In this document: positions 1 through 5,888 of the stretch, piece by piece
Numbering within the stretch: the stretch's first letter is position 1
How the letters are laid out: every line of letters starts with the position of its first letter
Source of the DNA: Clostridiaceae bacterium
GTDB lineage: Bacteria > Bacillota_A > Clostridia > Acetivibrionales > Acetivibrionaceae
DNA length: 7,837 nt
Reading direction: 5' to 3'
NCBI GenBank assembly: GCA_012513545.1
Contig: JAAZCB010000599.1
Location: 1 to 7,837, forward strand
The notes under the pieces: model-generated
The model's input: the letters and a program-made list of their open reading frames with translations, nothing else
What the model was told of the DNA's origin: nothing
The model's database searches: none
Program-made: the position numbers and the translations under genes

Positions 1-93
1 AATGATCTGAATGTGCTTGATTCGTTGATGCCTTGGTCGCAATCATTGCCACAATCATGCAGGCTTAATGATAAGAGTTTATATCAGAAGTAA
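1..93 (+). CDS. tnpC: IS66-family transposase, C-terminal fragment (5' end outside window)
   Basis: Frame 1 is open from the first base to a TAA at 91-93 and gives 30 residues. They include LDSLMPWSQSLPQSCRL, which resembles the extreme C-terminus of IS66-type DDE transposases (TnpC, IS66 C-terminal element), where a 'LxxLLPWS..LP..CR' pattern is common. The catalytic DDE core would lie upstream and cannot be seen, so it is unknown whether the gene is intact. The identification rests on this short motif plus the IS66-like terminus 34 bases downstream. Confidence 0.65.
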   Translation, partial: NDLNVLDSLMPWSQSLPQSCRLNDKSLYQK

Positions 94-127
94 CAATAGT
101 TGTAGATGGGTTGTATTTGACGCTTAC
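1..127 (+). mobile_element. Right end of an IS66-family insertion sequence (left part outside window)
   Basis: The stretch begins inside the 3' end of a transposase frame and continues about 34 bases past its stop to TTTGACGCTTAC at 116-127. Read inward from 127, the terminus begins GTAAGCGTCAAA. IS66-family elements are known for ends that begin GTAA(GCG) and for 8-bp target duplications, so 127 is the likely last base of the element, and 128-135 (atactgac) would be one copy of the target duplication. The other end lies outside the window, so neither the inverted repeat pair nor the duplication can be confirmed. The transposase tail and a matching terminus in the right order support each other. 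Confidence 0.72.
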
Positions 128-207
128 ATACTGACTATACATCCCAAATCCTGGGACTAATCAGAAAAACCGGTCGACTGGTATATTCAGATACTATTGA
201 AGTGTAA
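128..207 (+). other. Possible 3' remnant of a gene interrupted by the IS66 element
   Basis: Immediately outside the putative IS end, a frame runs open to TAA at 205-207. It would encode about 25 residues (..DYTSQILGLIRKTGRLV then YSDTIEV). The composition looks protein-like, and the stop is followed directly by a REP-like palindrome and then a terminator, an order often seen at gene ends. A frame this short can be open by chance, the family is not recognised, and two small inverted repeats lie inside it (142-156 and 169-182). This is a weak call. Confidence 0.2.
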
Positions 208-232
208 GTGACAGGGGACGGTTCTTTGACAC
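208..232. repeat. REP-like imperfect palindrome (GGGGACGGTTCTTTG type)
   Basis: A 25-base imperfect palindrome runs from GTGACA to TGACAC with core GGGGACGGTTCTTTG. Folding pairs GTG with CAC at the outside and continues inward through one A:A mismatch and several G:T pairs. From memory, dispersed repeats with the core GGGGACGGTTCT, often flanked by TGACAC or TGTGTC, are common in Bacilli and Clostridia and are linked to single-stranded IS200-like REP-associated transposases (RAYT, formerly DUF1568). No such transposase is visible here, so this would be a solitary copy mobilised in trans. Confidence 0.6.
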
Positions 233-234
233 AA

Positions 235-262
235 TAATTTTACCACTGTAATTTTACCACTG
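235..262. repeat. Perfect 14-bp tandem duplication (TAATTTTACCACTG x2)
   Basis: TAATTTTACCACTG occurs at 235-248 and again, adjacent and identical, at 249-262. The second copy supplies the 5' arm (ACCAC, 256-260) of the terminator hairpin that follows. The first copy holds an identical, unused arm at 242-246. This looks like a replication-slippage duplication at the edge of the REP-like element. Confidence 0.75.
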
Positions 263-289
263 TGAGCAATGCTGCTTAGGTGGTTTTTT
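256..289 (+). terminator. Probable rho-independent terminator upstream of the germination operon
   Basis: ACCAC at 256-260 pairs with GTGGT at 280-284. Inside it AGCA at 265-268 pairs with TGCT at 273-276 around a 4-base loop. A run of six T follows at 284-289. The hairpin has small internal bulges, so it is moderately strong. It would end transcription coming from the IS or the disrupted upstream locus and insulate the gerA-type operon. Confidence 0.55.
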
Positions 290-318
290 ATTGTCTACAG
301 AGCTTCTTAAAACAAAAA

Positions 319-347
319 TTGAAGTCTGCTTTTAATTAGGAAATAAT
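319..347 (+). promoter_or_regulatory. Candidate promoter for the germination operon
   Basis: TTGAAG (319-324) is separated by 17 bases from AATAAT (342-347), a 4/6 and 5/6 match to the vegetative -35 and -10 hexamers. GerA operons are normally transcribed in the forespore by sigma G, and the same area can be read as a poor sigma-G-like site (TGAAGT, then AATAATA). No strong match to either consensus is present. The remaining leader (348-425) is very AT-rich and shows no other clear signal. Confidence 0.25.
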
Positions 348-438
348 ACTCTTTTTTTATTTTGGAATAATATTTTATCCTTTACAAAAACTAAGTCTAT
401 CAAAAATATCAATTAAGCTTAAAACTAGGAGTCTAAAA

Positions 439-2031
439 GTGAAAAAATATGAAAAACAAGCCTTCAAACTTACAAATAAAAAAGCGGCAAAAAAATCGGA
501 ATCTAATGATATAAACTGTAATCCCGTGCGTCCATCCGAAGCCCAGAACAGGAAGATATTCACTACAATAGACGATAATTTCGGATTTCTAACCAGTATA
601 TTTGGTGAAAGCATTGGATTAACTCAAACAAAATACGAAATTTTAGAAGGTAAAGCACAAGTAGGCATATCTTACATGCAAAATAATGTGGACAAGAATA
701 TGATTAGTAGTTACATTGTAAAACCAATTATTGAATGCACGGGCGACTATCTAATTGATACAAGCAACCTGTCTGTGCTAATACAATCAAAACTTATTCA
801 TATTCCTGACGTAAAAAGAAGCACTGAAATGAAGCAAGTTGTAACTGCTTTACTAGAGGGATATGCTATTATTTTTTTGCAGGATATGAACGAAGCTTTA
901 TTAGTAGGCTGCAAAAAGGCTGATTTCAGAGCTGTTGAAGCTCCAAACAACGAGGTTACTGTCTTAGCTTCTATGGATTCCTTTACAGAGGATCTCGAGG
1001 CTAACTGCAGTATGATTAGCAGAAGATTACCAACTCCCGACCTTCATTTTGAAGAATATACAGTTGGTAGACTATCTAACACTAGAGTTAAGCTGCTTTG
1101 GTTTGACAGTATTTCAAACTTGAAAGTTGTGGAAGAAATACGAAAACGCATACAGAGTATTGATATTGACAATATTGATGGTATAGGTGAACTTGCTGAA
1201 CTCATTGTCGAAAAACCTTTGTCCATATTTCCTAAATACCGGCAAACTCAACGACCTGATTTTGTGGCAAGAAATCTTACCAAAGGATATATTGCAATAT
1301 TATGCAGTAACAGTCCATTTGCACTTATAGCTCCCATGTTTTTTATAGATAATTTCAAAACAATGGACGATTACTCGGAAAACTTTTTTATATCATCTTT
1401 TTTGAGATTGGTTAGGGTTTTGGCCTTTTTTCTATCTACATCTTTGTCTGGATTATACGTTTCTTTTGTGACCTATAATCAAGCTATAGTACCATCGACA
1501 CTTGCCATAAATATTGCAACTGGCAGAGATGGAGTTCCTTTGCCGACAATTATCGAAGTACTTTCTCTTTCTTTGATTATAAGCATTATACGTGAAGCTT
1601 CTCTGCGATTACCGGGTTCAGTAGGCTATTTTATAGGTTCACTAGCGGCAGTAGTTATCGGTCAGTCGGCTGTTACAGCAGGTTATGTAAGTGCATCGGT
1701 CATTATAGTTATAGCCGTATCCGCCATTTCATCCTATGCAATTTCCACAACAACAATGGTTTATCCTGCAAGACTCATAAACTATTTTATGATATTAATG
1801 GCGGGTACTTTCGGGATGTTTGGATTAATTAACGGGTTGATTCTTGTTACTTGGCATCTGGTATCAGTGCGATCTTTTGGAATGCCCTACATGTATCCTC
1901 TTATACCCTTTGATAAGGAAGCTGTGAAAGATTCATTTATACGTGCACCCCAAGCATACACAAAAATACGCCCAAGCATATTAGTCCATGATAACACTGT
2001 TAAAACAGGCAATAACACAAAAAAGAACTAG
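439..2031 (+). CDS. gerAA: Spore germination protein, GerA/GerKA family (receptor A subunit)
   Basis: A subunit of a GerA-type nutrient germinant receptor, expected in the inner spore membrane. The GTG start follows TAGGAG (426-431) at 7 nt. The 530-residue product is of normal family length. Residues 1-280 form a lysine-rich start and a soluble N-terminal domain with ISRRLPTPDLHFEEYTVGRL (193-212), matching the family pattern of paired arginines, 'PDL' and 'VGRRSKT'. About five hydrophobic segments follow between 285 and 471. Diagnostic motifs include SPFALIAP (292-299), VPLPTIIEVL (366-375), REASLRLPGSVG (385-396) and AAVVIGQSAVTAGYVS (403-418). The conserved tail has HLVSVRSFGMPY (473-484), RAP (502-504) and RPS (511-513). 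The region usually reading 'RGPREGF' is divergent (VLASMDSF, 175-182). First gene of a three-gene operon, 15 nt before the B subunit. The family is certain; the germinant cannot be predicted. Confidence 0.95.
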   Translation: MKKYEKQAFKLTNKKAAKKSESNDINCNPVRPSEAQNRKIFTTIDDNFGFLTSIFGESIGLTQTKYEILEGKAQVGISYMQNNVDKNMISSYIVKPIIECTGDYLIDTSNLSVLIQSKLIHIPDVKRSTEMKQVVTALLEGYAIIFLQDMNEALLVGCKKADFRAVEAPNNEVTVLASMDSFTEDLEANCSMISRRLPTPDLHFEEYTVGRLSNTRVKLLWFDSISNLKVVEEIRKRIQSIDIDNIDGIGELAELIVEKPLSIFPKYRQTQRPDFVARNLTKGYIAILCSNSPFALIAPMFFIDNFKTMDDYSENFFISSFLRLVRVLAFFLSTSLSGLYVSFVTYNQAIVPSTLAINIATGRDGVPLPTIIEVLSLSLIISIIREASLRLPGSVGYFIGSLAAVVIGQSAVTAGYVSASVIIVIAVSAISSYAISTTTMVYPARLINYFMILMAGTFGMFGLINGLILVTWHLVSVRSFGMPYMYPLIPFDKEAVKDSFIRAPQAYTKIRPSILVHDNTVKTGNNTKKN

Positions 2032-2046
2032 AAAGGAAAATGTTCT

Positions 2047-3150
2047 ATGCCTCAAAACGTCAAGCTTACAAGAGAACAAATTTACTTCTTCACCTATTTG
2101 GGTATAATAGGTAACATTGTTTACACTCATACCTGGATAGACAATGACGCAAACAGATCAGCGTGGGTTGCTACTTTTATAGGTATTTTGCTGCTTATTC
2201 CTTTTGTCCTGTGGACTCTTTATTTAGGCAAATTCAGCCCTGAGAGTACTATTTTTGATATTATCAGAGATAGCATTGGAAAATTCCCAAGTTGTATATT
2301 ATGTTTTATATTCATAGCAATAAATATATGTGTTGCAGCAACTCAGTTAACAATGTTCACTGAAATGTTAAAAGTATTTGTTCTGCAGAATACACCACCT
2401 ATTGTAATAATAGCTATCATGATTATAATAGCATTTATTGTTGTAAACAGTGATATAACCGTTATAGGTCGTCTTGTTGAAATTCTTACGGTTATTGCTT
2501 TGTTGAATTATTTTTCCTCCTTTGCTTTTGCTTTCCCAAAGATGATTAATATTAAATATATATTTCCTATTTTCGACACTTCTCTTTTAGGAGTAATTAA
2601 TGGAATTGCCTTTACTACCGGTACAACATCTGAGCTGCTACTTATTCTTATGATGATTGTCTGCAATATCCCCGAGCCGTTCAAACACCGAAACTGGGTA
2701 ATAAGTGGCATTTTTTCATCAGCTGTAGTATTCTCCCTTGCAATCTTGATAATAATGGCTATGCTGAGCCCTGAACTGGCAAAACGTATAGCTTTTGGCG
2801 GAGTAAATTCTGCCAGACTTATAACTTTAGGTTCTTCAATAACAGGGCTTGAAATATTTGTTATCGGTACATATCAGATTATTGCTCTTGGAAAAACAAT
2901 TATGTCCATGTACTGCTGTTGGATATCCTTTAAAAGAATATTTGGCGAAAGAAAGACTCGTCTTCAATTGGCATTAGCTGCTTTAGTACTTGCAATTCCC
3001 TCTATCTTATTGAAATCCTATAACAGCTCATATTTTATTGCAGTGTTCCTAGGACGTTTTATTATTTTGCCCTTTTTAATATCTGTACTTATTCTCGCGT
3101 CTATCGGCATAAAAATCATGAAAAAGAAAAAGGGATGTGTTCTTAAATGA
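2047..3150 (+). CDS. gerAB: Spore germination permease, GerAB/GerKB family (receptor B subunit)
   Basis: B subunit of the germinant receptor. These proteins belong to the APC (amino acid-polyamine-organocation) transporter superfamily and are thought to hold the germinant-binding pocket in the inner spore membrane. The 367-residue protein is almost entirely hydrophobic, consistent with about ten membrane segments, and normal in length. It opens with LTREQIYFFTYLGIIGNIVY (8-27), typical of the family's first helix, and ends in a positively charged KKKKG tail. AAAGGA (2032-2037) lies 9 nt before the ATG. The stop overlaps the next start by 4 nt (ATGA at 3147-3150), so B and C are translationally coupled. 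Which germinant it binds cannot be read from sequence. Confidence 0.93.
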   Translation: MPQNVKLTREQIYFFTYLGIIGNIVYTHTWIDNDANRSAWVATFIGILLLIPFVLWTLYLGKFSPESTIFDIIRDSIGKFPSCILCFIFIAINICVAATQLTMFTEMLKVFVLQNTPPIVIIAIMIIIAFIVVNSDITVIGRLVEILTVIALLNYFSSFAFAFPKMINIKYIFPIFDTSLLGVINGIAFTTGTTSELLLILMMIVCNIPEPFKHRNWVISGIFSSAVVFSLAILIIMAMLSPELAKRIAFGGVNSARLITLGSSITGLEIFVIGTYQIIALGKTIMSMYCCWISFKRIFGERKTRLQLALAALVLAIPSILLKSYNSSYFIAVFLGRFIILPFLISVLILASIGIKIMKKKKGCVLK

Positions 3151-4388
3151 TTAAGAAAAGCTATACTAAATTGATTGCGGCCTTAACTGTGTGTACTTTA
3201 TTGCTTTCTACATTAACTAGCTGCTGGGATTATATCGAATATGAAGAGCTCGCTCAGATTATCGCAATCGGAATAGATTATGACAAACAAACAGATAATA
3301 TTGTTATGACTTTGCAATTCATACCCACAGCAAGTTCTTCCGGAAACAGTGGAAGCGAGCAAAAATCAGGTAAAAAGGGACTAGTCCATTCAGCTTCCGA
3401 CTCTACGCTGTATGGAGCTTTAGCAGAACTTCAGCAAATTGTAGATAAAAACTTTTTTTATGGGTATTTTAAAGTGTTAGTAATAGGCAAAGATGCAGCC
3501 CAAAATATTCTTGAGCCGATGATGGACCTTCATGACCGAACTCCAGCAATCCGTAGCTCCTCCTATATTGTATTTACACCCGGAAAAGCTGAAGATATCC
3601 TGAGTACCATCGATTCTTCCCATTCGGAAATTGCAGGTAACACTCTTGCGAATTTGTTGGATACAGTTTCAACAACTGGTTCCTCCTTTCCCGTTACTAT
3701 GCAACAATTCCTCGAAATGTTATCCATAAGTGGACTTGAGGCTGTCGGACCAAGCGCTTATACAAATGTCGAGAACGTGGAGGCTAAAGGGGGAACAATA
3801 GACCATATAAGGGTAAACGAACAAAAAGAAGGTAAATTGATGGTTTCGGGCTTAGCTGCCTTTAAAGGAGGACGTTTGGCAGGTTGGCTAAATGATGAAG
3901 AAGGTATGGGTGTAGGATGGGTTTTAGGAAAAAAAATTAAAGCCTATAAAATTACCCAACCTAAGGAAGATGGCAAAAAGGAGGAAGCTTATTTTAGAAT
4001 AAGCAGTTCAAAAAGCAAAATAAAAATAAAACTTGTCAATGCTATGCCCAGTGTAGATATAAACATAAAAATCTCCTGCGCATTAAGAAAGTATTATACA
4101 GAAAACAATTCAGAGTTTATAGACAGTAAAGTGATAAAGGAACTCGAAGAAGAGTTATCAAAATCAATAAAATCAGATATTGAAGCTGCATTAAAAAAGG
4201 CACAGAAGGATTTGCAATCAGATATCTTCGGTTTTGGATTTGAATTTTACAGAAAGTATACGGGTCTCTGGAAAGAAAGATTTGAAAAGGAATGGGATGA
4301 AATTTTCCCCAATATACCCGTAAATATAAATGTAGCTGTAAAAATACCAAACACTGGTACAAATATTAGAAGCATTTCAGTTAAATAA
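3147..4388 (+). CDS. gerAC: Spore germination lipoprotein, Ger(x)C family (receptor C subunit)
   Basis: C subunit of the receptor, a lipoprotein anchored on the outer face of the inner spore membrane. The N-terminus has a KK charge pair, a hydrophobic stretch (9-23) and lipobox LTSC, so Cys26 is the predicted lipidated residue. It is followed at once by WDYIEYEELAQIIAIGIDYD, the classic GerAC opening 'CWD..E......AIGID'. The central domain contains GLAAFKGGRLAGWLNDEE (235-252), matching the family's 'aVFk..klvGwL..ee' motif. The C-terminal domain ends with DIFGFGFEFYRKY (359-371), WDEIFPNIPVNINVAVKI (383-400) and NTG, again characteristic. At 413 residues it is full length. The start overlaps the B stop by 4 nt, and only a weak AGGG about 12 nt upstream is present, which fits coupled translation. 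Confidence 0.94.
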   Translation: MIKKSYTKLIAALTVCTLLLSTLTSCWDYIEYEELAQIIAIGIDYDKQTDNIVMTLQFIPTASSSGNSGSEQKSGKKGLVHSASDSTLYGALAELQQIVDKNFFYGYFKVLVIGKDAAQNILEPMMDLHDRTPAIRSSSYIVFTPGKAEDILSTIDSSHSEIAGNTLANLLDTVSTTGSSFPVTMQQFLEMLSISGLEAVGPSAYTNVENVEAKGGTIDHIRVNEQKEGKLMVSGLAAFKGGRLAGWLNDEEGMGVGWVLGKKIKAYKITQPKEDGKKEEAYFRISSSKSKIKIKLVNAMPSVDINIKISCALRKYYTENNSEFIDSKVIKELEEELSKSIKSDIEAALKKAQKDLQSDIFGFGFEFYRKYTGLWKERFEKEWDEIFPNIPVNINVAVKIPNTGTNIRSISVK

Positions 4389-4454
4389 TAAAAATATGTT
4401 AGCTATAAAAACTTAATCGGTCTATAAAGTAAACTGAAATTTACAATTTCCTTC

Positions 4455-4460
4455 AGGAGG
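4455..4460 (+). promoter_or_regulatory. Ribosome binding site deciding the dehydrogenase start
   Basis: A perfect AGGAGG lies only 3 nt before the first in-frame ATG (4464) but 9 nt before the second (4470). The usual spacing is about 5-9 nt, so ATG 4470 (MENTHNF) is preferred over ATG 4464 (MKMENTH). Confidence 0.7.
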
Positions 4461-4469
4461 CAAATGAAA

Positions 4470-5642
4470 ATGGAAAACACGCACAATTTTATTATTCCAA
4501 AAACAAATCTAATCGGAGTAGGAGCAATCAAGGACCTTCCTAATGAGCTTCTAAACTGGAAGCTTAGCAAAGTACTAATTGTATCTGATATGAATATTAT
4601 AAAACTTGGATATGTAGAAAATATTGAAAAAATCCTAAAAAGCCTTTTTATATCCTATGATATTTTCGATGGAATAGAGCATCCTAATCCAACTGTGTCT
4701 TTTGTTGAAGACGGTTTGTCTTATTTCAACAAAGGAATAAACTTATTAAAGCGTGATTATGAACTTATAATATCGGTAGGGGGAGGAACTAATCATGATT
4801 GTGCAAAAGCAATCGCAACAGTAGCCGCAAATGGAGGCTCTATAATAGACTATGAAGGGTATAACAAAGTACCTAAGCAAGCTTTGCCTCAAATTGCAAT
4901 AAACACCACTTCCAGTTCAGGAGCAGAATTAACTATGACTTCAATAATAACAGATGAAAGCAGAAAAGTTAAAATGGTGATTACCTCTCCAATGACTACG
5001 CCATATATCTCTGTAAATGACCTAATATTTATGATGAGCATGCCAAAAGAAGTTACCGCAAGCTCTGGAATTGACGTGGTTTCCCATTCCATAGAAGCTC
5101 TTTGTGCAACTGAAGCATCTCCAATAACAGATTCATTAGCTCTTAATGCTTTAAATATTTCTTTTAATTACCTTGAAAGAGCGTACGAAAATGGAAATGA
5201 CCTTGAAGCCAGAGAACAAATGATGTATGCAGGTGCAATGGCAGGCATGGCCTTTAACTCAGCGGGGTTAGGCTATGTTCATGCAATAGCCCATCAACTC
5301 GGAGGTTTTTATAGCCAAAGTCATGGTAATTATAATGCAGTTTTGCTTCCCTATGTTTTTGAATTTAACGCAGTCTCTATACCGGAAGATAGAATAAGAA
5401 AAATATGCGATGCATTAGGTGTGGAATACAAAAGTAAATCTCGTGCAGTTGATAAAATAATCAGCGCATTAAACACTCTTCGCAAAAACCTGGAAATCCC
5501 AAGTGAGCTAAAAGAAATGGGGCTTCAAAAAGAAGACATTGGAGCAATTGCCGAAAATTCACTAAAGGATATCTGTTCTTTTACAAACCCCAGACAAGGC
5601 GATGTTGAAGACATAGCCAGTATACTAAATTCTGCCCTGTGA
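4470..5642 (+). CDS. Iron-containing alcohol dehydrogenase (group III, methanol/propanediol dehydrogenase-like)
   Basis: NAD(P)-dependent interconversion of alcohols and aldehydes using a metal, usually Fe2+; the physiological substrate is unknown. The 390-residue length is typical. Numbering from ATG 4470, the N-terminal half carries the nucleotide-binding motif GGGTNHDCAK (104-113). The C-terminal half has the metal and catalytic residues Asp202 and His206 (GIDVVSHSIEAL), His271, His275 (VHAIAHQLGG) and His285 (SHGNYNAVLLP), as in FucO and Bacillus methanolicus Mdh; FucO equivalents are Asp196, His200, His263, His267 and His277. The terminus CSFTNPRQGDVEDIASIL is also typical. Two usually conserved loops differ: 'AGT' before the GxE reads SSS (148-150), and the usual 'DP' reads DL (184-185). 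The gene begins 81 nt after gerAC with no terminator between, so it may be read from the same transcript. A weak TATAAA at 4423-4428 could be a private -10 element, but no good -35 accompanies it. No clear terminator follows the stop. Confidence 0.93.
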   Translation: MENTHNFIIPKTNLIGVGAIKDLPNELLNWKLSKVLIVSDMNIIKLGYVENIEKILKSLFISYDIFDGIEHPNPTVSFVEDGLSYFNKGINLLKRDYELIISVGGGTNHDCAKAIATVAANGGSIIDYEGYNKVPKQALPQIAINTTSSSGAELTMTSIITDESRKVKMVITSPMTTPYISVNDLIFMMSMPKEVTASSGIDVVSHSIEALCATEASPITDSLALNALNISFNYLERAYENGNDLEAREQMMYAGAMAGMAFNSAGLGYVHAIAHQLGGFYSQSHGNYNAVLLPYVFEFNAVSIPEDRIRKICDALGVEYKSKSRAVDKIISALNTLRKNLEIPSELKEMGLQKEDIGAIAENSLKDICSFTNPRQGDVEDIASILNSAL

Positions 5643-5673
5643 AGTACTATATATAATGTATGGTTTATAACAT

Positions 5674-5826
5674 TTATTGATGCTGCCAATTTCTCATTGT
5701 TTCCATATATTTCTCTACCACTGGCTCTAATAGACAACTTTCCTTCTCCTGATGGATTACTTTCTTCGCTGTCTCTTCCTTTGTGTACTGTCTTGTAGAC
5801 TTTTTAGATTGAAATAAACCCTCCAT
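5674..5826 (-). CDS. Possible small hydrophilic protein (50 aa), unrecognised
   Basis: On the minus strand an ATG at 5826 opens a frame of 50 codons ending with TAA at 5676-5674. The product starts MEGLFQSKKSTRQYTKEE and ends MRNWQHQ. It is rich in Lys, Glu and Gln and has no membrane segment. In this AT-rich gap that composition looks more coding-like than random. Against it, no Shine-Dalgarno sequence precedes the ATG and no promoter is evident. It may be a real small gene, the decayed end of a larger one, or chance. It is convergent with the dehydrogenase and divergent from the MerR-type gene. No family is recognised. Confidence 0.25.
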   Translation of the reverse strand: MEGLFQSKKSTRQYTKEETAKKVIHQEKESCLLEPVVEKYMETMRNWQHQ

Positions 5827-5827
5827 T

Positions 5828-5855
5828 ATAACACCATACTTTTATTCTGTGTTAT
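5828..5855. promoter_or_regulatory. Candidate operator: ATAACAC / GTGTTAT inverted repeat upstream of the tandem MerR gene
   Basis: ATAACAC at 5828-5834 and its exact reverse complement GTGTTAT at 5849-5855 are separated by 14 bases, so equivalent positions lie 21 bp apart, two helical turns. MerR-family regulators bind dyads within or next to their target promoter and often control their own gene. Possible -10 elements lie beside or overlap the right arm (TATGCT 5853-5858, TATAGT 5860-5865). No convincing -35 hexamer is seen, as can occur in activator-dependent promoters. Assignment as the operator is inference. Confidence 0.35.
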
Positions 5856-5874
5856 GCTATATAGTGGGATTGTT

Positions 5875-5880
5875 AGGAGG
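5875..5880 (+). promoter_or_regulatory. Ribosome binding site deciding the MerR-type regulator start
   Basis: AGGAGG at 5875-5880 shares its last G with the in-frame GTG at 5880, so that GTG cannot be served by this site. The next in-frame start, TTG at 5889, lies 8 nt downstream at optimal spacing and gives MKIYRTAEVA, a normal MerR-type beginning. Confidence 0.7.
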
Positions 5881-5888
5881 TGGATAAC

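Noticed and set aside
142..182. Two small inverted repeats: TCCCA/TGGGA (142-156) and near-palindrome ACCGGTCGACTGGT (169-182)
   Set aside because: Short stems without a T-run or partner gene. They are compatible with chance or with the putative gene remnant, and neither is a supportable terminator or recombination site.
375..614. Minus-strand ORF of 79 codons
   Set aside because: It overlaps the leader and 5' end of the clearly coding germination A-subunit gene, and its hydrophobic product looks like an antisense shadow of AT-rich coding sequence.
1044..1226. Minus-strand ORF of 60 codons inside the A-subunit gene
   Set aside because: It is wholly antisense to a well-supported gene, and no ribosome binding site or recognisable motif was noticed.
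4429..4444. GTAAA/TTTAC inverted repeat before the dehydrogenase
   Set aside because: It has only five AT-rich pairs with a 6-base loop and no T-run, too weak to be called an operator or terminator.
5655..5674. AATGT/ACATT stem after the dehydrogenase stop
   Set aside because: It is an AU-only style stem with no following U-run, not a credible rho-independent terminator.
5525..5737. Minus-strand ORF of 70 codons overlapping the dehydrogenase 3' end
   Set aside because: Half of it is antisense to conserved dehydrogenase codons, and it competes with the cleaner 50-codon frame at 5674-5826.
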